NCBI GenBank assembly: GCA_024291935.2
Contig: CM044317.1
Span: 66,702,730 to 66,766,729 of the forward strand
DNA length: 64,000 nt
Direction: 5' to 3'
Source of the DNA: Okapia johnstoni
Taxonomy: Eukaryota; Chordata; Mammalia; Artiodactyla; Giraffidae
In this document: piece by piece, positions 12,680 to 24,600 of the stretch
How the letters are laid out: every line of letters begins with the position of its first letter
How positions within the stretch are numbered: position 1 is the first letter of the stretch
The notes under the pieces: model-generated
The model's database searches: none
Seen by the model: only the letters and a program-made list of their open reading frames with translations
Told to the model about the DNA's origin: nothing
Program-made: the position numbers and the translations under genes

Positions 12680-13060
12680 AAATTACCTTTCTTTGGTCTT
12701 GATTTCCCTTCAAACTACCACTCTAGCCTCTTCCATTTCTTTATGATCAGGCTCCTTAACAAAATAATATAGTTTACCTCTAATTTCTCCTCTCCAATCC
12801 ATTCATTTATCCTCTACAGTCTGCCTTATTCTCTTATCACTCTAATACAACTGTCATCAATCGTTTCCTCGAAAATCAGTAGTCTCTTGTCAGTCCAGTC
12901 CTGTTCAGCATCTCCGTGGTATTTGATTCATCTCTCATTCATCTCATTCTACAGTCTTCTTTTCTTGACTCATGATATCATTCTCTTTGGCTTTCTTCTT
13001 ACTTCCTAAGTCCTCTAATTCTCAGTATTATTTATTGCTCTTTTTTTTTTTTTGCTGAAA
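12680..13060 (+). mobile_element. L2 LINE, sense ORF remnant
   Basis: Pyrimidine-rich sequence follows the sense L2 ORF2 order: 'caatcgtttcctc' near 12857, 'cagcatctccgtggtattt' near 12906 (L2 'agcagcatttgacac' region), then 'cttttcttgactcatgat' and 'ttggctttcttcttac' near 12990. It is highly diverged and ends at a T run (13041-13052). Confidence 0.65.
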
Positions 13061-13825
13061 TATTGGCCTCCTTGCCCTTCTTTCCCATTACCCCTCCCCT
13101 ACATGCACCCCAATACAAACACTTTAAAGAGCTGAGCACTATCCTGAAGAAGCTCATTAACCAGTTCACTGAGCCATACTATACATAATACTCCAAATAC
13201 ATTTACAGAACTTGTAGTGACCAGATATAAATTACTGTGCAAAGCATTATGGTACATTAAATGTTTGAAGAAGCACAGGATAGAAGATTCAATTGTTAAG
13301 GTAATTCATTAAGGTAGATTTCTCAGAGGAGCTATCTGTTGAAGCTGAGGAAAATGAATTCTCTCTCTCATCTACTTAACTTGGAAAAGATGATCATTCA
13401 TTTTCCCACATCCTCAAAGAGAGCCAAAGAAAACAATTCAGCAGGCTGCTTTAGTAATCAATCCTGTGTGCTTAATGATCCTTCAGCTATTGAAATTCAG
13501 TCATCCATGAATTCAGGAAAAAAATGTCTGGTTAAATTCAAATTCATAGACTTTACCATCACTTTGTACATGATCCACATCATGACTAATTAAGTAAAAC
13601 TGTCTCTGCTTTTATCAAATGCTGGAATGGAGAACTTTGAAGATGCTGAATGTTCTTTTTATAAATGACTTATTAATATGCTCAAAGTCACTCTATGGAT
13701 TCCATTTCCCCCCTCCTCCAGGCCCCACAGCCACTGCATTATTACCATCTAGTGCTGGTGTCACACAGGGTTAGTTCAATTCCTTCCATGACCTTTTATT
13801 AGCAATGCAATCTTCTGCTTAATAC
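13061..13825. other. No gene or clear repeat seen
   Basis: Unique-looking. An 84-codon plus-strand frame at 13339-13593 has no recognised features. Confidence 0.5.
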
Positions 13826-13970
13826 TTGAGCCTTTGTTTGTTCATATATATGGTAGAGACAGTTGATATACACATACAATAATTAGAGGAGATTGTTGTA
13901 AGAATCAGTGAGATAATTTGTGTGAAAGATCTTGACCTAAAGAGAGTATTCAAAGAACAGGCCACCTTCC
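13826..13970 (+). mobile_element. MIR SINE 3' half
   Basis: Sense MIR order: 'gcctttgtttgttcat' (MIR 'gcctcagtttcctcat'), then 'gagattgttgtaagaatcag', then 'agataatttgtgtgaaag'. It is strongly diverged but collinear. Confidence 0.6.
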
Positions 13971-15756
13971 CCTTCTTCCATTTCCATCTCATACCAGGAC
14001 TATTTTTTTTTTTGCCTACTTTATGCTTCATTTATAGTGAATAAGGCATTAGTTTTGAAAAAAATTTCATAATCAAGTTGTTTTCCATTTGTTGGTATTA
14101 TGAATGTGCAGCAATACTCTCTGTACCTCTAACATACTGTGTTTGACATTCCCAAGAAGACTTAAATACATATATCTTCTGTTGAAGTCACTGTGTGCTA
14201 TCACTGTAAGAGTTATGATAGAAATAATTATAAAGATATTGCCCATCTATCACTATGATGGCTCTGCACACTTTCCTGTTGCTTATTCTCTCCTTTCCAT
14301 TCTATTTAAAGAAATATTATATGGTTCTTTTTACTATAGAGAAGGTAGTGAAAATTAGAAATCCAAATAGGAAAATATGCAAGGGAAATTATGTGAATGA
14401 GAATTCAAAGGACATTAAAATTTGAAAAAAAATTGTTGGAGTCCATAGTAAAGTTAATGTCTCTAACATGAAGTAAGAATAAGATGCTATGGAGAAGACT
14501 TAAAATCTTGTTAGCCACTGAGACTTTAAGGTAGACCAAGGTTAATTTAATGATAATGTATAGTGATTCTTGGGGGAAAAAAAGTAATGTACTTTTTTCC
14601 TTGTCCACTAAAAATGGCTTTGTAGGACACACTGAAGAAATGAAGATGTCTATTTTTCTAGAGTAGAAAGAAATGGATTTGAAGGAGATCAGTAATGCTT
14701 GAAGAGCAGAAGAAATATGTAAAATTATAAAATCAAGTCCATTTGGGATTCATCCCAAAGGTGAAGAAGTAGCAAATATTAGGAAAAATCTTTATCAGCT
14801 ACATTTCATATCTCCCTATAAACTGGTGAGGGAGCTACAATAAATAGGCATAGCTCTATATAGAAAAACATCTTTAAAAACAGTAATGAAAGTCTTATTT
14901 TTCAGAGAGCAGCAGTGTTAAAGAACGTGCTAGAATCTTTTTCTGACCCATTTTGTCTCATGGTTTTCATTTATTGGCTCAAAATGGTATGTCTCCTTCA
15001 GCAATTTCTAAATTTTTAAAGTTAAGATTGCTTTCATTTAAGATGCTTTGGCAAGGACTCTAATGAGAATTTTAAATCCGAGCAAAATCTCTTGAAGTTC
15101 TAAATGAGACCATCAAAGAGAACATTCACCAGATGGAATCAGTGATTGATCTAAAGCCTGGAGTCTTACTTTTAATCTCTTGTTTCCCAGCAAAGAGAAA
15201 TTTTACAGAATCTTCTCTCTCCTTAAAGACTTAAATTAAAATACATAGTTAAAATAGAGGCAGTATTCTTTAGGTATATTTGCAGAATGGAAAGTAAAAA
15301 AATCTTGCACCACATCCCAATCAAGAGATAGGATACTCTCAAGAGAATGTGGATACTTCCAGTTGGGGTCCCTGTTCTGTTCCTACTCCTAGGTTCATTT
15401 GTCATTGCTGGATAGAGGGCAGTCTCCAGAGTTCCCATGCTCCGAGGTGATGGCCTGTGTCTGAGCCTAAGATTGCTCACCAAGATCTACAATTACCTTG
15501 TTTCCTTGCAACAGCACTAGATGGCATTTCTTAGCTCCTTCCCACCTAGGCAGGGTTTATCCTCACTCTCTCCTTTCCTCATGTACTAGCTGAATAGAGA
15601 GGATGTTGACAATGTAAAAAATGCACAGAATAGTCCAATGAGGAGGCAATTGTGAAATACAGACAGTAGATGTCTGAGATAATTTCACAAGTAAAATCGG
15701 TTTAAAGGTTTTTAACATTCCTAGTGAGAACAATGATACCTCCATCATTAATATCT
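13971..15756. other. No gene or clear repeat seen
   Basis: AT-rich sequence. Several 60-86-codon frames exist on both strands without family features or convincing splice sites. It includes a T run near 14004 and an A-rich stretch near 14576. Confidence 0.5.
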
Positions 15757-16135
15757 GTGATGGTTAATTTTATGTTATCTTTGCTATGCCACAGTACTCA
15801 GATATTTGGTCAAACACATATCAGCACATTTCTGTGAAGGCATATTTTTAGATGAGATAAACATTTAAATCAGTAGAATGAGTAAGGTAAATTACCATCC
15901 ATAATGTGGGAAGTCAAATCAGTTGAAGGCCTTAGGAAAAAGAACAGCCTACTGTGAAGAAAAGGGAATTCTGCTATCAGACTGCCTTTCAGTTCAGTTT
16001 GCATCAACTTTTCCCTGGGTCTCTAGCCTGCTGGTCAACCTTTCAAATTTTGAACTTGCCAGCACCTACAATCACAGAAACTAGTTCCTTAAAACTCCTC
16101 TCTTTCTGCCTTCCTCATCCCTATGTGTGTGTTAA
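15757..16135 (+). mobile_element. Old LTR-like remnant (ERVL/MaLR class, family uncertain)
   Basis: It starts with 'tgatggttaattttatgt' and continues with 'cagatatttggtcaaaca', 'catttaaatcagtagaatg', 'ataatgtgggaa' and 'cagttgaaggcctta'. This is the order of a widespread mammalian LTR-type repeat known to me by sequence but not reliably by name. Only non-coding repeat sequence is present. Confidence 0.6.
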
Positions 16136-16519
16136 TTAGCCAATGTCAATCAAATGGCATCTTTCATTTTGGAATTAATATACTTGTCACAGCAATATGT
16201 TTAGATATTCTTCATGAGTCTTGTTACTGCTTTTTGTATCACAAGTGTATCTTATCTTTTCAATTACAATTATAAAAAAACAAGTTAAAATTTTAAAAGG
16301 CCTGCCCCTAACAGGTTCAAATGGGAAAATACATACACACACACAAACTTGATAGTAATCACTCTATTTGAAAGTTGCCTACTGGACATCTGTTCACATT
16401 GATCACTGTTAGGCATAAGGAATACAAAACTTAAAGGAAACACAGTTCCTGCCTATGGGAAGTCATGTTTTCCAAAAATAGCAGTATCAGCACCTTCTAA
16501 GTTTCATTCTGATTTTGAT

Positions 16520-17338
16520 ATTCCTCCCATTGGGAGGCAGAGTCTATGTCTCCTTCCCGCAAACCTGCATCAGCTTTTGCTTCAACAAATATAGTATGTC
16601 AGAAGTGATATAATTTTCAAGACAGGGCCGTAACAATGCCATCATGTTCTTCTGCCTTGCTCTCTTGAGACCTGTGCTCTGGGGAAAGCCAGATGCCATG
16701 TAAGTAGTCCAACAACTCTCAGATTTCTATGCTGAGGCCAAAATAGTTCTCACAGAGAGACCACAGAGAAACATCTTAAGAAAATATGGGAAGAGAGAGA
16801 AACTCAAACAGTTCCCATCTGCTGCAGCCCATCCACTGACTGACTAATCTCCATGAGAGACTGTTATGAACTGTATTGTGTAATCCTTGCCCAACCTTCA
16901 TATGTTGATGCCCTAAGCCCCAACATGACTTTTAAGGAGAAAGGGCCTTTAAGAAGGTAATTAAGGTTAAATGAAGTCACAAGGGTAGAGCTATAATCCA
17001 ACAGAACCAGTGTCCTTAGAAGAGGAGGAAAAGGCACCAGAGCTCTCTCTCTCCACATGTGTACAGACCATGTGAGGAAACAGTGAGAAACCAATCATAT
17101 GCAAGCCAGGAAAAGAGGCCTGACAAGAACCCAACTCTGCAAGCACCCCGATCTTAAACTTCTGGTTATAGCAGCCAGAGCAGATTCAGTCAGAAACTTT
17201 GGGCCAGAACCATACAGTCAAGCCCTCCCCAAATTCCTGACCCACAAAAACCATGCAAGGCAATAAAATGACGATCCTTACTTTAAGTCACTAAGCTTTG
17301 GTATGATTTGTTATGCAGTTACAGATAATTGGGACACT
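16520..17338 (+). mobile_element. Old LTR-like repeat split by a younger LTR
   Basis: The left part (16520-16861) has 'gtaacaatgccat', 'tgccttgctctctt' and 'ggggaaagccagatgcc'. The right part (about 17198-17338) has 'attcctgacccac', 'ggcaataaaatgac', 'aagtcactaagctttggt' and 'ttacagataattgggac', which look like the distal end of the same kind of repeat. They are separated by the LTR at 16862-17192. The element is ancient and non-coding; the family name is uncertain. Confidence 0.55.
16862..17192 (+). mobile_element. MST/MLT1-like MaLR solo LTR, nested
   Basis: It begins 'tgttatgaactg' and runs through 'catatgttgatgccctaa' and 'gtgtccttagaagagg' to 'gccagagcagattcagtca', the usual order of a MaLR LTR with TG..CA ends. 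The segment before the 3' end (the 'agaaataaatttctgttg' region) is deleted. Flanking 5-mers gagac (16857-16861) and gaaac (17193-17197) fit a 5-bp LTR TSD with one mismatch. Confidence 0.7.
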
Positions 17339-17576
17339 GTCCTTGAGGCACTCAGGGAGATAAAACATATAACTAATTATACATCAAAATGTAATACCAG
17401 TTATATATGAAATTCTAAGAGCTAGGAAGTAAGCAAAGGGAGAGCAGAAGGTATTTTTGAGCTGGAAGTTTTTAAATAGTAAATCATTAATCAGAGGTAC
17501 ACTTAGGATGATAAAAGCTTAAACAAGTTTGAACTAGAAGATGGTAGGTTTCACTGAAGGCGATATCACTCCGATA

Positions 17577-17905
17577 TACTATGAACTGAATTATGTCCTC
17601 CAAATTTCATACGTTGAAGCTTTGACCCCCATGACATGTTACAGATAGGGATTGTTACGGAGGTGATTAAGGTTAAGCGAGACCATGAGCATGGAGCCCT
17701 GATCCAGTAGAACTAGTACCCTTATAAGAAGAGGAAGACACCTAAGCTCTCCAAGCCAGGAAAAGGGACCTCATGAGAACCTGATCATTCTGTCACCCTG
17801 TTCTCAGGCTTCCAGCTTCCAGAACCATGAGAAAACAAATGTCTTTTGTTTAAGCCAATCAGTCGATGGAATTTTGTTATGGCAACTTAGCTTACTAATA
17901 CAGGT
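17577..17905 (+). mobile_element. MST/MLT1-like MaLR solo LTR
   Basis: A second LTR of the same class and orientation: 'tactatgaactgaattatg' at the start, 'catacgttgaagc', 'acccttataagaagagg', 'ccagaaccatgagaaa' and 'cttactaataca' at the end. It retains the 'ttttgtttaagccaatcagt' segment that the neighbouring LTR lacks. No coding remnant is visible between the two. Confidence 0.75.
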
Positions 17906-19775
17906 GCTTCATATGTTTTTCAGGACTTAATTAGTTTAGGCATCAAACCCTTTGTATATGTGGAGAAAAATGAAAGCATGTGTATCATTTATCTGATCCA
18001 CACATTAGTCTATGAACTTCAAAGTAGGAATTGTGTTCCCTGAAGTATCTCCAGCACCCAGATCATGATGATGGCCTGTATCTGAGCCACAGCAATTGCT
18101 AAAGGAAAGGAGGAAAAGGGGAGAAAAGAGGATTTAGAAAGCTGAAGATTTTTTTAATTGAAAGCCATAGAACTGCAGTACAAAGAGTTATTTGTCAAAC
18201 ATGACACAAATCTCTAAAATATTGGCTTCTGTAGCCTGGCACATCTGAAGTAGTTTTCAACTTTGTTTTAATTGGACCCCTTATGATGTCCAGGAAGAGA
18301 TTAGCATGCACAGTACCTGAAATTGTCCTTTCCACATGAGCTATAATAGGAAAGACAAACGTGGCTGTTCCTCCAGCAAAGCCAAATTTGGCAGTCTATG
18401 TACACTTCCCTTCAATCTAAATAATTACACCTTTTAATCACATTGACAATATGGTAGTATCACTCAAAAAGAACTTAACAGACCACGGAATGATAATAAC
18501 GTAAACGCTCCTTCTATCAAATGTGAAGCGAGGACATGGTAGATTGGAAGCGCGAGGGGGTATCACTAACTTATAAGTAGTAACTTATAACTATGATTTT
18601 TATTCAAAAGACTTCTCACCCACTAGGAAAATGTTCACATTTTCATATACTCTAAAGGAGGGAAACAACAGTAAGTTCCTCACTCAGAATTTTCTGAGAA
18701 GCCAAGTAAGTGTTATAGTGTCACCACCCTATGTTATACACATGTCATGAACTGTCAGGAAGAACATACACTGTGCAGGCCGCTCGACCTTAGTGGCAGT
18801 GACTGCCAGTAAGAGCTCCCTGATTGTGGGAATGGCCACAGCACTGCTCTCAACTGGGAAGCCCGGGTTTCTGTGTGAAGCTGTTTGCTCTGCTACAGTG
18901 AGGTGCAACCCTTCATTATTCTAACACTAAGGTAAAGTCGGGTACACACATAGAAACTAGATGACAGGTAGATGGAGAGAATGAATGGGAAAACAAAATG
19001 GAGGCAATGTCCTGCTTTGAAGCAGGATTTAGGATATGATATTGGTGAGATTCCTCAAAACTATATAAATTTCTTCCTCATTCCTTTCCAGATTCTGAAT
19101 AAAGTCCTACATTTGAGAGACAAAAACTTAAACTCAAAGGCAATCTTTCAGACTGACTTCCATGATATTAACCTGTGATTTTCTAAACCAGAAAAATCTT
19201 AACTTAGCCTTTCATTACCAAAAGCAAAAAGCAATAGATGCTAGACTATAAAACTAATGCCCCAACTGATATGGATCAAAACACACACACACCGCACACC
19301 CCACATTCATATACAATACACTGCTGTGATTCAATAATTACACCAACTTCACCACACTACCAAATGTAGCTTTAAGGAGCTCAAAACTGAATTCTAAAAT
19401 GTAGTATATTCCTGGAGAGTAATAACTCCCAGAGCAAAATAAGAGCTCATATCTAAATCAACAAGCTCCTTAGGAACTGCTAAGTCTGGCCTTGGACCAT
19501 ATCTTCTATCAGATTCAGTCAAGATGAATTCATCTCATAAGGTCCACACAGCTCATCAAGAAATGGCTAGAAAAAGGTGAAGCTGTTTTCATCTTCCCAT
19601 CAGGACAAAGTTCTGTAATATAATAAGCTCTGTATTCCGTACTCAAGTGTTTTGACTTGGTCAAAGACTAATACGCAATTTGGATGAAGTGTAAAAATTA
19701 ATTTGGAATGGAATAATTGATTCAGTTCTTTTTATTCTAAGAAAAATTAAAAGAAAAAAAACCACTACTTTTCCT
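17906..19775. other. No gene seen; possible L2 scrap
   Basis: At 17997-18085, 'gtatctccagcacccagatc' resembles an L2 3' end, but weakly. There is a CA run near 19281. The rest is unique-looking with no plausible exon. Confidence 0.45.
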
Positions 19776-19787
19776 TTATTAAGCAGG

Positions 19788-19869
19788 TGCGTGCTAATTT
19801 GCTTCAGTCCTATCCATCTCTTGCACTGGCAGGCCGGTTCTGTTCCACGAGCACCACCTGGGAAGCCCC
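19788..19869 (-). mobile_element. Bov-tA SINE, internally deleted, with TSD
   Basis: Only the two ends of an antisense Bov-tA remain: the tail end 'gctaatttgcttcagtcc' at the left and the tRNA head 'accacctgggaagcccc' at the right, with the middle missing. A 12-bp perfect TSD, ttattaagcagg, flanks it at 19776-19787 and 19870-19881, so the short form is bounded by its own insertion site. Confidence 0.9.
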
Positions 19870-19889
19870 TTATTAAGCAGGAACTTGAG

Positions 19890-20100
19890 TCTTCCCAGGT
19901 GGCGGTGGTGGTAAAGAATGCACCTCACGATGCAGGAGACACAAGAGGCTCTGGTTCGACCCCTGGGTGGGGAAGATCACCTGGAGAAAGAAATGGCAAC
20001 CCACTCCATTATTTCTACCTGGGAAATTTCATGGACAGAGAAGCCTGGTGGGCTACAGTCCATGGGGTTGAAAGAGAGTCCAACACGACTAAGCACATTT
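19890..20100 (+). mobile_element. Bov-tA SINE
   Basis: Full sense Bov-tA: a tRNA head from 'tcttcccaggtggcgg', B-box-like 'ggttcgacccc' near 19953, and a body ending in 'caacacgactaagcac'. Its head faces the head of the antisense SINE 20 bp to the left. The 12-bp inverted repeat ccacctgggaag (19854-19865) / cttcccaggtgg (19891-19902) could form a hairpin. Confidence 0.94.
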
Positions 20101-20247
20101 TGCTAATGATCATGCTTAACTACTAGGGCCTAAGAAGAAGAACAGATACGCCTAATGTGTAAACACAAAAAGTTACACATTGCCCCTTAGAACTAAATGC
20201 AAGAAACAGCATCAGGACTCAACAGAAGTATTTTTAAAAGAGTGTAG

Positions 20248-20560
20248 GGCTTTCCTGATGGCTCAGTGGTAAAGAATCCACCTGCCATTGCAGGAGATTC
20301 AGGTTTGTTCCCTGATCTGGGAAGATCCCACATGCCTCAGAGTAACTAAGCCTATGCACCATGACGATTGAGTCTGTGCTCTAGAGCCCATGCGCCACAA
20401 CTACTGAAGCCTTCATGTCCTAGAGCCTGTGCCCTACAACAAGAAGCCACCGCAACGAGAAGCCTGCGCTCCACAGCTAGAAAGTGGCCCCTGCTCACCA
20501 CAACTACAGAAAAGCCCACACAGCAACAAAGACCCAGCACAGTCTTAAATAAATAAGTAA
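20248..20560 (+). mobile_element. CHR SINE (cetartiodactyl)
   Basis: The tRNA-Glu-derived head 'ggctttcctgatggctcag' is followed by the CHR-specific body: 'agatcccacatgcctcag', 'ctctagagcccatgcgcc', 'gaagccaccgcaacgagaag' and an AAATAAATAA tail. Nearly full length. 'ttttaaaag' occurs on both sides (20232-20240, 20563-20571) but is not flush with the 5' end, so the TSD is uncertain. Confidence 0.92.
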
Positions 20561-20876
20561 ACTTTTAAAAGCTCAAAAATGAAGTGTAAAAAGAAAAGTG
20601 TAACTTACACTTACCATCAGGCTAACAGGGCCATGTCCGGTGTTTCTTGGTCTGCACTTGGCCACCCACAGTGAGTCTTCTAAATAAACCAATGCAGAAC
20701 AAGCAAATACATTGCCTCCTATCTGCATAAAGCTCTTCAGGATACATTTCCCTTGGTCAGAAGGTGGAAATTCTTGGGAGAAGTGATTTTCTCTGCCTCT
20801 TCACAAGAAGAACATGGGACACTTGACTGGATGCAACTCCATGACGTGTAACTGTGTGTGTGTACCTCTCAAGTTC

Positions 20877-21297
20877 TGTTGCAGGAAGGGAGACACTTTC
20901 CAGAGCCTGAGAGTGGGCTCTTGTCTAACACTCAGAAATGAACTGCCCAAGAAGACATATATGCTAATAGAGCAAGAGAACGTTTGGGGAAGGGGCACTC
21001 AGGCAGAGAGCAGCAAGGTAAGGCAACCCAGGAGAAGTGCTCTGCAACGGGGCTCACAGTCCCAGGTTTAATGGTGATGGGCGTAGTTTCCGGGTTGTTT
21101 CTGGCCAATCGGTGTCCTTCCTGGTGACTCATGCAATGCTCAACCAAGATAGATTCCAGCAAACACTTTCCAGCTGGTGGTGGCTTGCTAATTCAGTGTT
21201 CCCCACTAAGACCTCTTGTCATAAAATAACTCAGGCAAATGGTTACTACTGTGCCTGGCCAGGGTGGGCGGTTTCAATCAGTGTGTTTCCCCTAACA
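20877..21297 (-). mobile_element. Ruminant ERV solo LTR, minus orientation
   Basis: On the minus strand it starts TGTTAGGGGAAAC (5' end at 21297) and ends near 'gtctcccttcctgca' around 20880. It resembles a ruminant ERVK-type LTR as I remember it (BTLTR1-like; name uncertain). It has an internal deletion of about 60 bp, judged against the right-hand copy. Non-coding; no internal retroviral genes lie beside it. A 129-codon frame crossing it (21037-21426) is chance. Confidence 0.65.
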
Positions 21298-21605
21298 ACC
21301 AGAAGAGTTCAGGAAAGGTCAAAAGGAGACACCACATGTCCTACCACCTCCCAGAATTCTTCTCGTTGGCATCAATCTTGGCTGAGCGATGCACGAGCCA
21401 CCAGGAAGGACCCTAAGTGGGAATGATTGGCCAGAGACAACCCAGAAACTAATTCCATTACTGTTAAGCCTGGGACTTCGAACCCCGTGGCTGAGCAGTC
21501 CTCCTAAATTCCCTTAATCTGCTGGTCTCTGTCTGGGCACCCCTTCCTAATAAAATCTCTAGCTTTGTCAGAACATGTGTCTCCTGTAGCTTTTCAATTG
21601 TCTTT
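21298..21605 (+). mobile_element. Same ERV LTR, plus orientation, 5'-truncated
   Basis: This reads as the reverse complement of the left copy. For example, 'ttggccagagacaaccc' at 21429 pairs with 'gggttgtttctggccaa' at 21091, and 'ccaccaggaaggac' at 21400 pairs with 'gtccttcctggtgac' at 21115. It contains AATAAA at about 21550, near the expected LTR poly(A) site. It lacks the first ~130 bp of the LTR and abuts the 5' end of the left copy directly. Confidence 0.65.
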
Positions 21606-24600
21606 TGACAAGTCCATTTGCATACCTATTTATACTCCTTAGCTTTGTATTCAGAATGATTATCTGCACCTGCTTGCAACAAGACAAAGCCCCCTGGCTT
21701 CTCTTTGTGGGACTCCTTTGCTTCCAACTCTTCAGCTGTTATTTTAACAGCCAAAACCTGAGAATATCTGGAAGGCAGCCCTTCTCCAGAACCTATCCCC
21801 TTCTCCATGGTCAATCTCCAAGATTACCATCTTCTATTGGGAAAAGAGCATATTCTTACCCAAAAGTAACCAGGAAAGGAACTACCCTACGTCAGCCCCA
21901 AGCCCTCACAGCACTGGAAGCAGAAAACTGAAATCTTTCAATGACAGAGAACCTAATACCATCTGGTGGAATCTCTAAGATAACTGAGAGAAAGTAACCT
22001 TCCAGAGAGAAAAAGTGAAAGAGATCACTTAATGGAATGGGACCTGCCAAAACGGAGAAAACCTCTTATGAGTCACTGGGTTTACCAGTGTCGGCAGTAT
22101 GCAAAAGGCTGATTTGATTTTTTGCCGGTGCTTTAGGCCACACATTCTTAAAACTTTATTCCCTAATAGTTATTCAGTGCTGGTAGAATCATTTGTTGTG
22201 ACCAAACAAGGGTACATGGCCTCCTGTTAGTCTATATCTTGCTTTCCAATCTCCAACAGCTCTTTCTCTGCTGACTCCAGTGTTACTCCATAGGCCTCCT
22301 CGCACTCACTGTTCAATTCCTAACTGTTAATATGCATCTAGATTGGAACACTTTTAAATACAAAGAGTGTAAATAAATGCTAGTCATTTTAAAAGAATTT
22401 AAAATGTTTTAAAGCCTGAATGCATGCGAAATAATCATCAGAAAGGAAAAGACCATTAATTGTGTACTTAAGAATTCAAAAGGGAGTGTAAGCAGGAAGT
22501 GAAAGATAAGCAGAAAAGGAAATTCAAGTCCAAGATCTCTTAGTACAACATTTCTCTTTGTCTTTGTAATTGTAAGCACTCATTTATAATAAGTGGAATC
22601 TTTAGTGAACTTATTCTAGACTCAATTTTCACCTGGCCATTTTACTGTAATCAAACATGAATACAGGAAGATAGATCAGGCCAATGCTTAATGCCTGTGG
22701 GTTCTGCTCTTTGATTTCATAACTCTAGGGGAGACTTGGATTTGCCTGTTTGATAATGTATAGGGTTTCCTAGGGGAAAATTTTTTGAACTGGAACTTCA
22801 ATTTCTGTTAGACTGAATATTAATTTAGAATGGTTTGCTGCCTAATCTTAGGTGTAAATTGACCAGTTATACTCCACAGTTTCCCTCAAGGGAGCTACTT
22901 TTTATTAGGATGGGACTAGATGTCCAAATTTACTTTTTATTTAGATGCATATATCCTACTGGATCTCTTATTGGGTAGGTCTCTGCAGCAGTGGATCCTA
23001 TTGGAATGTGGATTAGGTACGAAGGATGCATATTTCTGAAAATGACCCAACACTAAATGTGTGATAAGAGTTGAGTACTGCACTGCAAAATAAGATAGCA
23101 TATTATCATTTATTTTGTTATGCTTTAACTATAAGCCACACAACAACTCTATGGTACAGACAAACCCTGAGAGAAAATAGGATTGAATCATGGATGACGA
23201 GAATTACTTTCTAGCTAGAAGGCAAAACCTCTGTGTTTCAGTAAAAATAGGTGACATCTATCTTATATTCCACGACAACTTGCAGAACCATTCTGATTAC
23301 AGCCCATCTTCAAAAACAACTTCAAATACAACTGGACCACCTTGGCCATAAATATTGACTGGTCTGAATTAAAGATGTGCAATTGGTTCAAGAGGAAAAA
23401 CACTTTTCTTGCACAATTTTAATAGATATATGTAACAGATATAACTATAATTTTTTAAGTTTCCACAAACTACACACTGAAATCAATATATTATTAGCAA
23501 GTGACATGTTGCATCATATAATTCATATTTAACATTTAAGATTTTCTAATGTTTACAGAGTACAGAATAATCCATAGTATAATATCATAGATGGAATTAT
23601 GATCATTTCAAAGTTTGTCTCTGACAGAAATATTTTAACATGCCACTTAGCGCTGCTTCAGGTTTATAATTATTTTTGTCCTTGAGAATTTTGCAAATAA
23701 GTTGGCATGAATTTTTATTTACATCCTTAATGTAACTAGATTTTAGCTTCTGGAAAACAAAATAGTTTCTGGGCTCTGACAAATTCTCATGGATTTAATC
23801 TCTGTAGCACTGATATATGCTAATTTGACAGTGACTCCTTTGCAAGTTTGTAGCCCCAGACTTCCTGTTTACCCTGCTTCAACTAGAATTCTTATTGCAC
23901 TTGGTTTCTGGGCGTGCGGCTCACTCATTCCATGTCCTCACTCCTTATCCCCTGTTCCTTGACAATCTCTGAATAATGAGTGAGTCTTTACTGGGTGATT
24001 GCTTTGTGAAGAGAAATGAATAATTTACCTGATAATCATGGTCATCTATCAGACTATGCATTTTTTCCTAATAAGTGATTTTGCTATGTTTGCTTAAAAC
24101 TTAACGCTGAATTTTTCATGAATTGGATGAGTGCTTTCCAGCATCTGTTTATAATGCCAACCAACACTTTTTATGAGATGAAACCTTGGGAGATGAGAAC
24201 AGGAAAACTGGGTGTTTAAAAAGATATATTACCTTTCAGAATGGGGGCTCTCTGTACCTGAATTATAAGAAGGTCTCCAGAGGTTTCAGAGTGATTTTGC
24301 TGTTTTCAGATCTTTTGTTCATTCTGTTCAGCATATTGTGCATCATTTGCACACTTCTTGAAAGATCAGCTTGTACTTAATTCTTTGGAAAGGGGGAATC
24401 ATGGGAGCTAAGTACTTATATTCAAGTATTCTTGCTGAGTAACATCTGAAGGTCTGAACACTAAAATCTTCTATTTAAAAACCTAGCTTAAAGCTTAACA
24501 AAGAACCTAACGTATCAGTTTGAGAGTATTAAAGGCATAAAAGTATATTTTATTTGCTGTGATTCCTCCTTAAGAAATGAAAAATTAAATAGAATACACA

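Noticed and set aside
16862..17905. The two MaLR-type LTRs as the ends of one provirus
   Set aside because: The left LTR has its own 5-bp near-TSD and lies inside another repeat, and there is no internal sequence between them, so separate solo LTRs fit better.
21037..21426. 129-codon plus-strand open frame
   Set aside because: It crosses the junction of two inverted LTR copies; LTRs are non-coding and the frame matches nothing known.
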